DNA of 64,000 nucleotides from Coprobacillaceae bacterium UN01-12pH3A (GTDB lineage: Bacteria > Bacillota_I > Bacilli_A > Erysipelotrichales > Coprobacillaceae), in NCBI GenBank assembly GCA_027676805.1, contig JAQENU010000008.1, positions 62,001 through 126,000 of the forward strand, in the 5' to 3' direction. Made by a program: the position numbers and the translations under genes. Below are positions 36,748 to 45,624 of the stretch, one piece after another (positions within the stretch are counted from its first letter, which is position 1; every line of letters starts with the position of its first letter). Below the pieces are notes generated by a model. The model was not told where the DNA came from. It searched no databases and worked only from the letters and a program-made list of their open reading frames with translations.

Positions 36748-37758
36748 TTACTTTAAAAAGGTTTTATAATCCTCATAATTCTTTCTTAATAATTCCGGCG
36801 TGTCTAATCCATACGGGCAATGTGCCTTACACTGACCGCAATTTAGACAGTCTTCAATCTTTTTCATCATTTCCTGTCCTTTTTTAGATAAATGTCCCCC
36901 GGCAGGTGAACGCCTCAGCAGCAGAGACATTCTTGCGCAGGTATTGATCTGAATTCCAACCGGACAAGGCATACAATAACCACATCCACGACAAAAATCA
37001 CCGGCCAATTCCTCACGGTCATGCTTGATCAATGCCTTAATCTCCTCATTCATTACCGGCGGCTGCTCATTAAACTCTATAAACTCATCTAATTCACTGT
37101 CTTTTTGGATTCCCCAAATAGGAAGCACATTATCAAACTGTGCTAAATAAGCATATGCGGCATCAGCACGTGTAATCAATCCGCCTGATAATGCTTTCAT
37201 ACAGATGAAGCCAATATTTTTTTCTTTACACGCACGTACCAAATCCTCTTCTTTTTTATCCGCAATATAGCTAAAAGGAAATTGTACAGTATCATATAAA
37301 TCCGATTCTACCGCTTCCATTGCCACCGGCAAACGATGATTGGTAATGCCGATAAAACGAATTTTTCCTTGTTCCTTAGCATCCAGCATCGCTTCATATA
37401 ATCCGCTTCCGTCTCCTGGCTTTGGACAAAATGAGGGATTATGAAACTGATAAATATCAATATAATCTGTCTTCATCATTTCTAAGCTTGTTTCTAAATC
37501 TTTCCAAAATCCTTCTATTGTTGTAGCCATGGTTTTTGTCGCTAAATAAATATGCTGACGCACATCGCTTAATCCTAACCCGATTTTTTCTTCACTGTCA
37601 CTGTAAGCTCTTGCGGAATCAAAAAAGTTAATTCCATTCTCATAGGCCTTTCTTAACAGTCTAGCGCCTTCTTCTTTAGAAACACGTTGTACAGGTAAAG
37701 CGCCAAAGCCATTTCTATTGACTGTTATTTGTGTTCTTCCTAAGGTTACATATTCCAT
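36748..37758 (-). CDS. Aldo/keto reductase with ferredoxin-like 4Fe-4S C-terminus
   Basis: A 336-residue relative of the following gene. The barrel spans about 1-245 (GRTQITVNRNGFGALPVQ; EMMKTDYIDIYQFHNPS-type catalytic region), followed by Cys clusters CRGCGYCMPC and CLNCGQCKAHCP. The typical barrel Tyr and Lys positions are occupied (ARAYSDSEEKIGL). It is the first gene behind a MerR-type promoter like that of the merR gene 3.5 kb away. Confidence 0.88.
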   Translation of the reverse strand: MEYVTLGRTQITVNRNGFGALPVQRVSKEEGARLLRKAYENGINFFDSARAYSDSEEKIGLGLSDVRQHIYLATKTMATTIEGFWKDLETSLEMMKTDYIDIYQFHNPSFCPKPGDGSGLYEAMLDAKEQGKIRFIGITNHRLPVAMEAVESDLYDTVQFPFSYIADKKEEDLVRACKEKNIGFICMKALSGGLITRADAAYAYLAQFDNVLPIWGIQKDSELDEFIEFNEQPPVMNEEIKALIKHDREELAGDFCRGCGYCMPCPVGIQINTCARMSLLLRRSPAGGHLSKKGQEMMKKIEDCLNCGQCKAHCPYGLDTPELLRKNYEDYKTFLK

Positions 37759-37790
37759 TCTATATTCTCCCTTCGATCTTCCTTATACAC

Positions 37791-37821
37791 ATCATAGCAC
37801 TTAGAGTAAACTCTAAGTCAA
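37791..37821 (-). promoter_or_regulatory. MerR-type promoter A (aldo/keto reductase pair)
   Basis: TTGACT (37816-37821), an unusually long 19-bp spacer and TATGAT (37791-37796). The spacer contains a perfect 9-bp inverted repeat ACTTAGAGT-AA-ACTCTAAGT (37799-37818), typical of MerR activators that twist long-spaced promoters. Confidence 0.75.
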
Positions 37822-37852
37822 GGCTTTTATCAAAAAAGACCGTATGGACGGT

Positions 37853-39082
37853 CTATTTAAATAATGTATAAAGCTCTTTGATCGCAATCCCCTTTTCATC
37901 TGCGATTCGCTTTAAGTCTTCATATTCAGGATACAGATACGTATTTCCTTGGTGAGAGACTTCCTTTACTCTTATCTTTCCATACGGCGTATCTGCTTCT
38001 TTGATCTGACGCTCTAATACGGCTCGCTGTTCACGGCGATAACGCATCCCAATCGTTGTAGTCTGCTTAAAGATAATATCCTGCATAGCTTGCAGATTTT
38101 CTTCTTTGCAGACAACCGTTAACCGATAAGCAGGACGGTTCTTTTTCATATAAATCGGAGTAAAGAAAGCATCCAAAGCCTTATTTTTGAATAATTGTTC
38201 TAAAGTGTATGCCAAGATTTCTCCATTGCAGTCATCAATATTCGTTTCTATGACTATGATGTCATCATCTTCTTTCTCGACTTCTCCATAGGCTACTTTT
38301 AAGACATTGGGAATCTTTAAATCCTTGGTTCCGCTTCCCCAGCCGATCTTTTCTACATTCATTGCCGGCATTGTACCATAACTGCTGGCAAGTTCAGCAA
38401 TAATCGCGGCTCCAGTCGGCGTCACTAATTCCGTATCAATATCGATCTGTCTGGAAATGACATTGCTGGCAGCAAAGATTTCACTTGTAGCAGGTACCGG
38501 AACAGGAATCGTTCCATGAGCACATTCAATAAAGCCATATCCGTCATTGACAACACTGCTGTAAATAATATCCGGGGAAATTTTATCGATTAGTACGGCA
38601 GTTCCGATAATATCAACAATCGAGTCGACAGCACCCACCTCATGGAAATGAACATTTTCTAAGGTTTCATTATGCACCTTGCTTTCTGCTTTTGCGACAC
38701 GTAAGAAAATACGTTTTGCTAATGCTTTTGCCGATGGAGCAATTTCACTGTTGTCAATTATCTTGTTGACATCGAAAAGATTGCGGTGCACATGATGATG
38801 ACTGTGGTCATGGCTATGTTCTTCATGGTCATGTGGATGTTCATGGCTATGTCCTTCGTGATCATGATGGTGATGATGATCTATATTTTCTAAATGAACA
38901 TCGACATAAGTCCCGGTAATCCCATTTTTCACACTTTTAGAAATATGAATATGATACCCGTCAACATGAAGCTTATTTAATTCATTTAGTAAATAAGTGT
39001 GATCTCCTAAAATCTCTACTAAAGCCCCTAAGGTCATATTTCCGCTAATCCCGCTGGTGCAGTCAAAATATAATGCTTTCAT
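37853..39082 (-). CDS. larC: Nickel insertion protein LarC
   Basis: A 409-residue LarC, which inserts nickel into the pyridinium bis-thiocarboxylate nucleotide cofactor of lactate racemase and related enzymes. The N-terminus FDCTSGISGNM and the His-rich stretch at about residues 69-101 (HHHHHDHEGHSHEH) are characteristic. The latter is a likely nickel store. It is a single frame here, unlike the frameshifted larC1/larC2 of Lactiplantibacillus plantarum. Start overlaps the larB stop. Confidence 0.93.
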   Translation of the reverse strand: MKALYFDCTSGISGNMTLGALVEILGDHTYLLNELNKLHVDGYHIHISKSVKNGITGTYVDVHLENIDHHHHHDHEGHSHEHPHDHEEHSHDHSHHHVHRNLFDVNKIIDNSEIAPSAKALAKRIFLRVAKAESKVHNETLENVHFHEVGAVDSIVDIIGTAVLIDKISPDIIYSSVVNDGYGFIECAHGTIPVPVPATSEIFAASNVISRQIDIDTELVTPTGAAIIAELASSYGTMPAMNVEKIGWGSGTKDLKIPNVLKVAYGEVEKEDDDIIVIETNIDDCNGEILAYTLEQLFKNKALDAFFTPIYMKKNRPAYRLTVVCKEENLQAMQDIIFKQTTTIGMRYRREQRAVLERQIKEADTPYGKIRVKEVSHQGNTYLYPEYEDLKRIADEKGIAIKELYTLFK

Positions 39083-39822
39083 TCTTTCTTTCCTCCTAGA
39101 TTATTAATGGTATGCGCCATAAACCCGGCACCAAACCCATTATCAATATTAACAACACTGATTCCGCTGGCACAGCTGTTCAACATGGCTAATAAAGCAG
39201 CCAGTCCATTGAAATTTGCACCATACCCAACCGAAGTTGGAACTGCGATAACAGGTTTATCCGTCAAGCCACCAATGACCGAAGCCAATGCGCCTTCCAT
39301 TCCTGCTATGGCGATAATAACATTTGCCTTTTTAATGACATCCATACGATGAAAAAGCCGATGAATGCCTGCAACGCCGACATCTGTAATCAATTCCACG
39401 TCATTGCCTAAATATCCGGCGGTAATCGCTGCCTCTTTTGCAACAGGCAAATCAGATGTTCCAGCGCACGCCACGACAATCAAGCCTTTATTTTTGGGTC
39501 TTGGTATCTGATCCAATAAAAATGTCTGAGCAAGCGCATCATAAACAAATTCGGGATAAAGCCCTTTTAAATAGTCATGCTTAGCTTCATCTAAGCGTGT
39601 GACTAAAATATTAGGCACCTCATGATCCAACATATTTTGGATAATTCCGGCAATGTGTTCTTTGGTTTTTCCTGCCCCATAGATCACTTCCGGAGCCCCC
39701 GTTCTTTTTTCACGATTAAAATCAATCGTTGCATAATCTAAGGGATTATCGATTAATTCACTCGCTTCCTCTATAGATAATTCATTCTTTTTAACCTTTT
39801 CTAATATTTCTTTTACTCTCAT
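39079..39822 (-). CDS. larB: Nickel-pincer cofactor biosynthesis protein LarB
   Basis: A protein of about 247 residues with a PurE-like domain. LarB carboxylates and hydrolyses nicotinic acid adenine dinucleotide to start the nickel-pincer cofactor pathway. Features are GAPEVIYGAGKT, VVACAGTSDLPVAKEA and VPTSVGYGANFNGLAALLAMLNSCASGI. The ATG at 39822 sits behind GAGAGGTGG, so a GTG at 39831 is less likely. It overlaps larC by four bases. Confidence 0.93.
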   Translation of the reverse strand: MRVKEILEKVKKNELSIEEASELIDNPLDYATIDFNREKRTGAPEVIYGAGKTKEHIAGIIQNMLDHEVPNILVTRLDEAKHDYLKGLYPEFVYDALAQTFLLDQIPRPKNKGLIVVACAGTSDLPVAKEAAITAGYLGNDVELITDVGVAGIHRLFHRMDVIKKANVIIAIAGMEGALASVIGGLTDKPVIAVPTSVGYGANFNGLAALLAMLNSCASGISVVNIDNGFGAGFMAHTINNLGGKKE

Positions 39823-39888
39823 CTTAACCACCTCTCATTCCTTATCTGTGTATGAATTCTTGATGAAACGCCAAAAAGTCCGGAAATC

Positions 39889-40045
39889 CTACCTTACCGC
39901 ATAGTCAAGAGCTGCCAAAGCACGTGACAATGCGTTCTTCCCAGAATCGCAATATTAATGAAATTGTTTCCTTTATTAATTGCTTCATTGTTCCCTTTCG
40001 CAGTTATTTCTATAACTCTTCATACACTTCACTATGCTGGAACAT
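39889..40045 (-). pseudogene. Possible decayed small gene between larE and larB
   Basis: Directly after the larE stop, an ATG opens a frame MFQHSEVYEE that soon ends. Continuing by frame shifts yields ITAKGNNEAINKGNNF, then NIAILGRTH, and finally ALAALDYAVR before a TAG. All pieces are protein-like and of gene-like composition. Together they would make about 52 residues. I do not recognise the product. It may be a remnant of a short gene in the lar operon or a chance pattern. Confidence 0.3.
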
Positions 40046-40825
40046 TTATTTTTTATCATAGCTGCCACTTGTGATTCCATTCAAATCTAAGGTAACATAC
40101 CGAAAGCCTAAAGCTTTTAATGCTTCTGCCACTTCTAAATGCTCCATCACTTTGGCAAAATCTTTCTTTTCTACTTCAATGCGTGCCAGTTCATCCTGCA
40201 CCCTTACTCTTACATAATAAATTCCTAATTGGTGAAATAACGCTTCAGCCTTATCCACTCTTTCTAATTTTTCTTTGGTTAAAAGCGTATCGTAGTCAAA
40301 ACGTGATGCCAAGCATGCATTTGCCGGCTTATCATGCGTTACGATGCCTAATATTTTAGAATATTCTCTGATTTCTTGTTTACTTAGCTGACATTCTGCC
40401 ATCGGTGATAAAATACCTAATTCTAAGCAAGCTTGAATACCCGGACGATAAACACCTTCATCATCTTTATTTTTACCGTCAAGAACATATTTAAAATCCT
40501 GTGCATGCGCCGCCTTAATTACCTTGCTCATGATCATCTTCTTGCAATGATAGCAACGGTCATGTGCATTATGTTTGAATTGCTCGACACTTAATACATC
40601 GATCGGAATCTCTACGTGCTGTACATCTTTTAACAGCGTTCTGGCTTCTGCCAAATCTTCGCTTGACATCATGTCTCCTACACACAATATCGCTAATACA
40701 TTTTCCTTTCCCAATGTGTGTAGTGCAACATTTAATAAGAAATTAGAATCACATCCACCGCTGTATGCGATGGCAACTTTTTGATAAGCTGTTAGCCTTT
40801 GCTTTAATGTATTTAATTTATCCAC
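40046..40825 (-). CDS. larE: Nickel-pincer cofactor sulfurtransferase LarE
   Basis: A 259-residue ATP-dependent sacrificial sulfurtransferase that converts the two carboxylates of the cofactor precursor to thiocarboxylates. The PP-loop appears as AIAYSGGCDSNFLL. RCYHCKKMIMSKV and NACLASRFDYDTLL hold Cys residues expected for sulfur donation or an Fe-S cluster. It starts with GTG behind GGAGC. It lies upstream of larB-larC. A larA gene is not in the window. Confidence 0.93.
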   Translation of the reverse strand: MDKLNTLKQRLTAYQKVAIAYSGGCDSNFLLNVALHTLGKENVLAILCVGDMMSSEDLAEARTLLKDVQHVEIPIDVLSVEQFKHNAHDRCYHCKKMIMSKVIKAAHAQDFKYVLDGKNKDDEGVYRPGIQACLELGILSPMAECQLSKQEIREYSKILGIVTHDKPANACLASRFDYDTLLTKEKLERVDKAEALFHQLGIYYVRVRVQDELARIEVEKKDFAKVMEHLEVAEALKALGFRYVTLDLNGITSGSYDKK

Positions 40826-40950
40826 TGGATGCTCCTTTCTTTCTATTTATCTTAATCCAAGAACAGATACCCTAAATTGGCTTGGCCACTCAAAATATAT
40901 GAATATTTCAAACAGGGAGTTTAAACACGATTCAATGAAGCAGCCAAGTA

Positions 40951-41316
40951 TTATAATTTCCCATTCATTGCCATCTGATGATAGCGATCAATCTTATAAT
41001 TTAATTTATCCAATGTATCATTCATTTCATTAATACGTTCAATTAAGCGGTCACGTTGTTCTTCCAGCAAAGCCTGCCGAGCAAAATAGGTTTCATCCCC
41101 CTGACGATACAGTTCCATATATTCAAGAAGAACCTCGATCGGAAGTCCCGCAGCTCGCATACATTTTACAAACTGAATCCATTTTAAATCCTCTTCCTGA
41201 TAGTCACGAATGCCACTTTTATTTTTATGAATAGGCGGAATTAATCCAATTCTTTCATAATATCGAAGCGTATCACTGGAAAGGCAAAACTGTCTGCTTA
41301 CTTCTGCAATCGTCAT
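40951..41316 (-). CDS. MerR-family transcriptional regulator
   Basis: A protein of about 121 residues. The N-terminal MerR winged helix (TIAEVSRQFCLSSDTLRYYERIGLIPP) is followed by a dimerisation coiled coil with no ligand domain and few cysteines, like small aldehyde- or disulfide-stress MerR proteins (AdhR/NmlR type). ATG at 41316 is preceded by GGAGGTGG. Its own promoter has the same 19-bp spacer palindrome as the aldo/keto reductase promoter, so it probably activates both. Confidence 0.88.
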   Translation of the reverse strand: MTIAEVSRQFCLSSDTLRYYERIGLIPPIHKNKSGIRDYQEEDLKWIQFVKCMRAAGLPIEVLLEYMELYRQGDETYFARQALLEEQRDRLIERINEMNDTLDKLNYKIDRYHQMAMNGKL

Positions 41317-41337
41317 TTTCACCACCTCCATGCTTCT

Positions 41338-41368
41338 ACGATACACCTTCGAGTTAACTCTAAGTCAA
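41338..41368 (-). promoter_or_regulatory. MerR-type promoter B (merR autoregulation)
   Basis: TTGACT (41363-41368), 19-bp spacer, TATCGT (41338-41343). The spacer contains CTTCGAGTTAACTCTAAG (41347-41364), an inverted repeat with one mismatch that matches the repeat at 37799-37818. Confidence 0.75.
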
Positions 41369-41446
41369 GTTTTTTTGCAGACTTTTTTTACTTTTCCCTT
41401 GTGATGCAGAAGAATAGTGCTATAATCCCAAGAAGGAGGAAATCAT

Positions 41447-41989
41447 ATGATGGATGACATTTTACACTATAACAAACAATTTGTTGAAAATAAAAAATAT
41501 AAACCTTACGAAACCGGTAAATACCCTAAAAAGAAGCTCGCTATCGTGACCTGCATGGATACCCGTCTGACTGAACTGCTGCCGGCGGCTTTGGGACTTA
41601 AAAACGGAGATGCCAAGATTATTAAAAATGCCGGTGGTATGATCACTCATCCATTTGGCAGTGCGGTCAGGAGCTTGCTGATTGCGATTTATGAACTTGG
41701 GGTACAGGATATTATGATAATCGGGCATACAGACTGTGGCGTTCAGTCTGTCGATTATGAAGCAATGATTCATAAAATGAAAGCAAGAGGCATTAAAGAA
41801 GATTCCATTGATTTCGTTAAATATTGCGGAGTTCAATTTGAAAGCTGGCTGGCCGGGTTTAAAGATGCCAACACTGCCGTCAAGCAAAGTGTGGAAATGC
41901 TGGAAAAGCATCCTTTGATTCCTGAAGATATTCATATTTATGGCTATATTATGGATTCTCTTACCGGTGAGTTAATGCCCGTAAAATAA
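41447..41989 (+). CDS. Beta-carbonic anhydrase family protein
   Basis: A 180-residue protein of the beta-class carbonic anhydrase (YvdA-type) family. The zinc ligands are Cys in TCMDTRL and His/Cys in IGHTDCGV; the Asp-Arg dyad in MDTR is present. It converts CO2 and bicarbonate in the cytoplasm. It is divergent from the MerR gene with about 100 bases between them and has AAGGAGG before the ATG. Confidence 0.85.
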   Translation: MMDDILHYNKQFVENKKYKPYETGKYPKKKLAIVTCMDTRLTELLPAALGLKNGDAKIIKNAGGMITHPFGSAVRSLLIAIYELGVQDIMIIGHTDCGVQSVDYEAMIHKMKARGIKEDSIDFVKYCGVQFESWLAGFKDANTAVKQSVEMLEKHPLIPEDIHIYGYIMDSLTGELMPVK

Positions 41990-41997
41990 AATATTGA

Positions 41998-42034
41998 ATC
42001 AGAAGAATCGTCATGATTTTTCTGATCTTTTCAT
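41998..42034 (+). terminator. Terminator after carbonic anhydrase gene
   Basis: ATCAGAA and TTCTGAT enclose a further AATC/GATT stem and are followed by CTTTTC. Confidence 0.6.
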
Positions 42035-42078
42035 ATATCAATTCAACTAATAAAAATAGCTAGGAAAGAGGAAAAAAC

Positions 42079-42768
42079 ATGAATAAGATATTACTCATTG
42101 ACGATGACAAGGATTTATGTCACTTATTGGAACGTGAACTAAAAAAAGAAAACTTTAGTGTATTTGCATGTTATGATGGGGGAACCGGGCTTGATACTTT
42201 TAAAATACACGATTTTCAGCTTGTTGTCTTAGATATAATGCTTCCTGTTATGAATGGATATGAAGTATTAGCGGAAATCAGAAAATTAGATAATGTCCCC
42301 GTGTTAATGCTGACTGCAAAAGACTCAGAAATTGATAAAGTATCCGGATTAAGATTAGGAGCCGATGATTATTTAACAAAGCCATTTTTAATGGCTGAAT
42401 TTATCGCTAGGGTACAATCTCTTATCAGAAGATTTACTGTTTTTAATAATACAGGAGAAAAAGTAATTTTGGATTTTAAAGGACTGCATATCGATGTATC
42501 TTTAAGAACCGTACTTGTCAATAATAATCCCGTAAGTCTGACAGCTAAAGAATTTGATTTGCTGTATTTTCTTGCATCCAATCAAGGAAAAGTCTTTACC
42601 AAAGAACAAATTTATACACATGTTTGGAACAGTGATTATGCTTTTGATGATAGAAATATTATGTCTTTTATCAGTAAACTGCGTAAAAAAATTAAAAATG
42701 AAGAACAACACATAGACTATATACAAACGATTCACAGAATAGGCTATCGGTTCAGCTTAGGAGTCTAA
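42079..42768 (+). CDS. OmpR-family response regulator
   Basis: A 229-residue regulator. The receiver domain covers about 1-115 with the acidic pair DDD, phosphoacceptor Asp in VVLDIMLP and Lys in YLTKPF. The winged helix covers about 130-228 (VSLTAKEFDLLYFLASNQGKVFTKEQIY). Its histidine kinase follows after 2 bases, and an ABC exporter follows that. This four-gene unit is AT-richer than its surroundings, which suggests later acquisition. Confidence 0.93.
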   Translation: MNKILLIDDDKDLCHLLERELKKENFSVFACYDGGTGLDTFKIHDFQLVVLDIMLPVMNGYEVLAEIRKLDNVPVLMLTAKDSEIDKVSGLRLGADDYLTKPFLMAEFIARVQSLIRRFTVFNNTGEKVILDFKGLHIDVSLRTVLVNNNPVSLTAKEFDLLYFLASNQGKVFTKEQIYTHVWNSDYAFDDRNIMSFISKLRKKIKNEEQHIDYIQTIHRIGYRFSLGV

Positions 42769-42770
42769 CA

Positions 42771-43685
42771 ATGCTATATCTCATCATCACTCTCTGTTTT
42801 TTTATTCTAATACTCCTATATCGTATTTATCGGACAAAAAGAAAGATAGAAAATATTGTTGTCATCTTAGATGATATTTATTCAGGTAATTTAGACAGAC
42901 GGTTGTTGGATAATCCCGACACCCTCACCAGTCCTCTTGTTTACAAAATCAATGAAATTGTTATAAAGGATAAAAATAAACTCTTAGAATTAAACAAAGC
43001 AGAAAAAGCATATAAAAAATTAGTGACCAGCTTATCTCATGATATACGCACTCCCTTAACCTCTCTCATCGGATACTTAGAGGTCTTAGAAAAAGAGAAT
43101 ATCCCTATTGAAGAACAACAGCGATATTTAGAGATTGCCAAGGAAAAGGCTTTGAATCTTAGTACCTATATACAAGCGCTGTTTGATTGGTTGAAATTAG
43201 AGTCGGGCGAGTGGGCATATGATTTTAAAAAAGAAAATATTTATGAATTAACACGATTAATTCTTGCAGACTGGATCATAAAACTTGAAGAAAATAATAT
43301 AGATTATAATTTTGATATACCAGAAGAAGCACTATATATTATTATTGATAAAAGTGCTTTTAATAGAATTATCAATAATCTGTTAGCAAATATGATTAAA
43401 CATAGCCAGACAGACAAGCTTGTCATAAAAATTAGCGATAAGGTCAATGAAGTGCAAATAGTCATCACGGACAATAGTATTGGAATATCAGAAAAGGATT
43501 TGCCATTTATATTTAACCGTTTATACAAGTGTGATACCTCACGCACAGAAAACAGCAATGGCTTAGGGCTTGCGATTGCCAAAGAATTAACTAATGCATT
43601 AAACGGGGGCATTGAGGCAGATAGTCGCTATGGTGAAGGAACAACTTTTATATTAAGATTTTCAAAAAACATGAATACTGCATAA
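42771..43685 (+). CDS. Sensor histidine kinase
   Basis: A 304-residue kinase with a single N-terminal transmembrane helix (about 2-22) and little extracytoplasmic sequence, fitting membrane-embedded or transporter-linked sensing. The phosphoacceptor is in SLSHDIRTPLTSLIGYLEVLE. The ATPase domain shows NLLANMIKHSQ, TDNSIGISEKDL and GLGLAIAKELT. It is paired with the preceding response regulator. Confidence 0.92.
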   Translation: MLYLIITLCFFILILLYRIYRTKRKIENIVVILDDIYSGNLDRRLLDNPDTLTSPLVYKINEIVIKDKNKLLELNKAEKAYKKLVTSLSHDIRTPLTSLIGYLEVLEKENIPIEEQQRYLEIAKEKALNLSTYIQALFDWLKLESGEWAYDFKKENIYELTRLILADWIIKLEENNIDYNFDIPEEALYIIIDKSAFNRIINNLLANMIKHSQTDKLVIKISDKVNEVQIVITDNSIGISEKDLPFIFNRLYKCDTSRTENSNGLGLAIAKELTNALNGGIEADSRYGEGTTFILRFSKNMNTA

Positions 43686-43689
43686 TTAT

Positions 43690-43719
43690 GGCAAGGTTTT
43701 GGTAAGGTTTGTATGGTTT
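43690..43719. promoter_or_regulatory. Direct repeats, candidate response-regulator site
   Basis: AAGGTTT occurs at 43693-43699 and 43704-43710, 11 bp apart, and ATGGTTT follows at 43713-43719. The array lies between the kinase gene and the ABC gene. Direct repeats about one helical turn apart are usual for OmpR-type regulators. Confidence 0.45.
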
Positions 43720-43746
43720 AATTGTAGTAAAGGAAGGAGGAAAGCT

Positions 43747-44673
43747 ATGAAAAAAGAAATTATTCTTTCCACAAAACAATTAACAAAAAAATATGGGGAT
43801 GTCATGGCTGTTGAACAAATAAATTTAAAAGTTAAAAAGGAACGCATCTATGGTTTATTAGGAAGAAACGGTGCTGGCAAAACTACCACAATGAAAATGA
43901 TTCTTGGTCTTATTTCTATTTCATCAGGGGAAATAGAAATTTTTGGGAAACCAATAAAAGGAAACGAAAAAAACATCTATACTCGAATCGGTTCTATTAT
44001 AGAAACTCCCAGTTTTTATTCCTATTTAACCGGTACAGAAAATTTGGAAATATCTTCAAGATTAAGAGGAACAATTCAAAAGGATTCTGTGAAAAGCGCA
44101 TTAAAAAAAGTTGGACTTCCTTATAAAGATAAGAAGCCTTTTGCTTCCTATTCATTAGGTATGAAACAGCGTTTGGGAATTGCCAACGCTATTTTGAATG
44201 ATCCTGAGATTCTGATATTAGATGAACCAACCAATGGGCTTGATCCTGTCGGAATCGTTGAGATCAGAAATCTTTTGCACAAGCTGTGTCATGAACAGGG
44301 AAAAACAATTATTATTTCAAGTCATATTTTATCTGAAATTTCTCTGCTGGCAGATGATATTGGGATCATTCATCATGGACACTTATTGAAAGAGATTTCT
44401 ATGAATGAACTGGAAGAAAAAAACAAGAAGTTTATTGAGATTAAAGTGAATTCGGTTTCTAAAGCAACACAATTATTAGAAAATGTAATGAAGTGTAAAA
44501 ACTATTCCGTGACAGATAAAAACTGTATCGAGATATATGATGAAACTTTAGATACAAAAGATATAGCAAATTGTTTAGTGACTCATGGTGTTGGATTGTC
44601 ATCTTTGTATTTTAAACATGAAACATTGGAAGATTACTTCACTTCATTGACTGGAGGGGAAAAATTTGAATAA
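43747..44673 (+). CDS. BcrA-like ABC transporter ATP-binding protein
   Basis: A 308-residue ATPase. Walker A is GRNGAGKTTTMKM, the signature is YSLGMKQRLGIA, Walker B is ILILDEPTNGLDP, and an about 80-residue C-terminal extension is present as in BcrA/LanF-type immunity transporters. ATG at 43747 follows GGAGG. It overlaps the permease gene and sits after a two-component system, the usual layout for peptide-antibiotic resistance. The peptide is unknown. Confidence 0.9.
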   Translation: MKKEIILSTKQLTKKYGDVMAVEQINLKVKKERIYGLLGRNGAGKTTTMKMILGLISISSGEIEIFGKPIKGNEKNIYTRIGSIIETPSFYSYLTGTENLEISSRLRGTIQKDSVKSALKKVGLPYKDKKPFASYSLGMKQRLGIANAILNDPEILILDEPTNGLDPVGIVEIRNLLHKLCHEQGKTIIISSHILSEISLLADDIGIIHHGHLLKEISMNELEEKNKKFIEIKVNSVSKATQLLENVMKCKNYSVTDKNCIEIYDETLDTKDIANCLVTHGVGLSSLYFKHETLEDYFTSLTGGEKFE

Positions 44674-45397
44674 TGCATTTCAGACAGAAATTCTAAAACT
44701 TAAAAAAAATAAAATGGCTTTTATAGGATTTATCATTACAATTTCCATTCCTGTTTTATTGGTTTTGAAATCACTTTTAATCGATAAAACAAAAATAGAA
44801 TATTTGGAATGGATTCAAACCGTTTCTATGCTAGTAAATATAGTCTTACCTATTATGAGTGGATTTTTTATAACACAGTCTATCCAAAAAGAATACGGTG
44901 AAAAAACAATTATCAATATTATTACAGCACCTGTAAACAGAGGAGTTTTCGTGTTAAGTAAAATTGCGGTTTGGTTTTGTTGGTATTTAGTGGTGATGCT
45001 TGCTGCTGAATGTCTCACAATATTCGGTTCATTTATTTTGTTTTCTTCACAGGTTACCCATACTACTATCTATTTTACGATCCAATTACTGACACAGATA
45101 GGCATTTTAAGTTTTATTGCTTTCCTCCCTATTATTTGGCTTGCTATAAAACAGCGTACTTTATTCTATCCAACCATGCTGTGTACTTTATTCTTTGTAT
45201 TATTGCAATCGGTTGGACTGCAAGTATCAGAGGAATTGCTTCCAACAGCAAGTTTCATCCCATGGCTGGCGGTTCAAATATCTACGATGCTGCCAATTAA
45301 CAGTCAATATTTATATATTTGTATCGGCTCAATACTTTGTACCGGACTGCTTGGAAGTATTTTAGCCATCCGTGAATTTAATAAGCAGGATTTATAA
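44666..45397 (+). CDS. BcrB/LanE-like ABC transporter permease
   Basis: A 243-residue protein with six transmembrane helices. It matches the ABC-2 type permeases that pair with BcrA-like ATPases. Start is TTG, with GGAGGGG six bases upstream, overlapping the ATPase gene by eight bases. With the ATPase it probably exports a lantibiotic or bacitracin-like compound. Confidence 0.85.
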   Translation: MNNAFQTEILKLKKNKMAFIGFIITISIPVLLVLKSLLIDKTKIEYLEWIQTVSMLVNIVLPIMSGFFITQSIQKEYGEKTIINIITAPVNRGVFVLSKIAVWFCWYLVVMLAAECLTIFGSFILFSSQVTHTTIYFTIQLLTQIGILSFIAFLPIIWLAIKQRTLFYPTMLCTLFFVLLQSVGLQVSEELLPTASFIPWLAVQISTMLPINSQYLYICIGSILCTGLLGSILAIREFNKQDL

Positions 45398-45624
45398 TGT
45401 AAACGTTATTTAAAATGACAGATGTCGGATCGCATATAAGTGAATTATATTTTCTCTATAATAGATGCAGTGACACATAATGTAACAGAAAAGTTCTTTT
45501 TTAAGCAATCAGCTAGAGTTGCAAACAACTATTATCTTTAACCGTTTTCTATATTTAAATTTAGGATGTTGCTTAAACAAAAAATCGTGTTAGAATGAAA
45601 TAAAAGAATAAAGGAGAGCAACGA
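45398..45624. other. AT-rich intergenic stretch without a recognised gene
   Basis: No gene or RNA family recognised. An inverted pair TTAAGCAA (about 45513) and TTGCTTAA (about 45570) is present, and TTGCTT with TAGAAT about 16 bases later may form the promoter of the following small gene. Confidence 0.3.

Noticed and set aside
41462..41935. 157-codon - strand frame opposite the carbonic anhydrase gene
   Set aside because: The + strand frame has the catalytic motifs; this one is only its complement.
45010..45300. 96-codon + strand frame inside the permease gene
   Set aside because: Overlaps a real membrane protein frame and has no ribosome binding site.
45513..45580. Inverted pair TTAAGCAA / TTGCTTAA
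   Set aside because: Short and AT-rich, widely spaced, and without a transposase or target-site duplication; not enough to call a mobile element.
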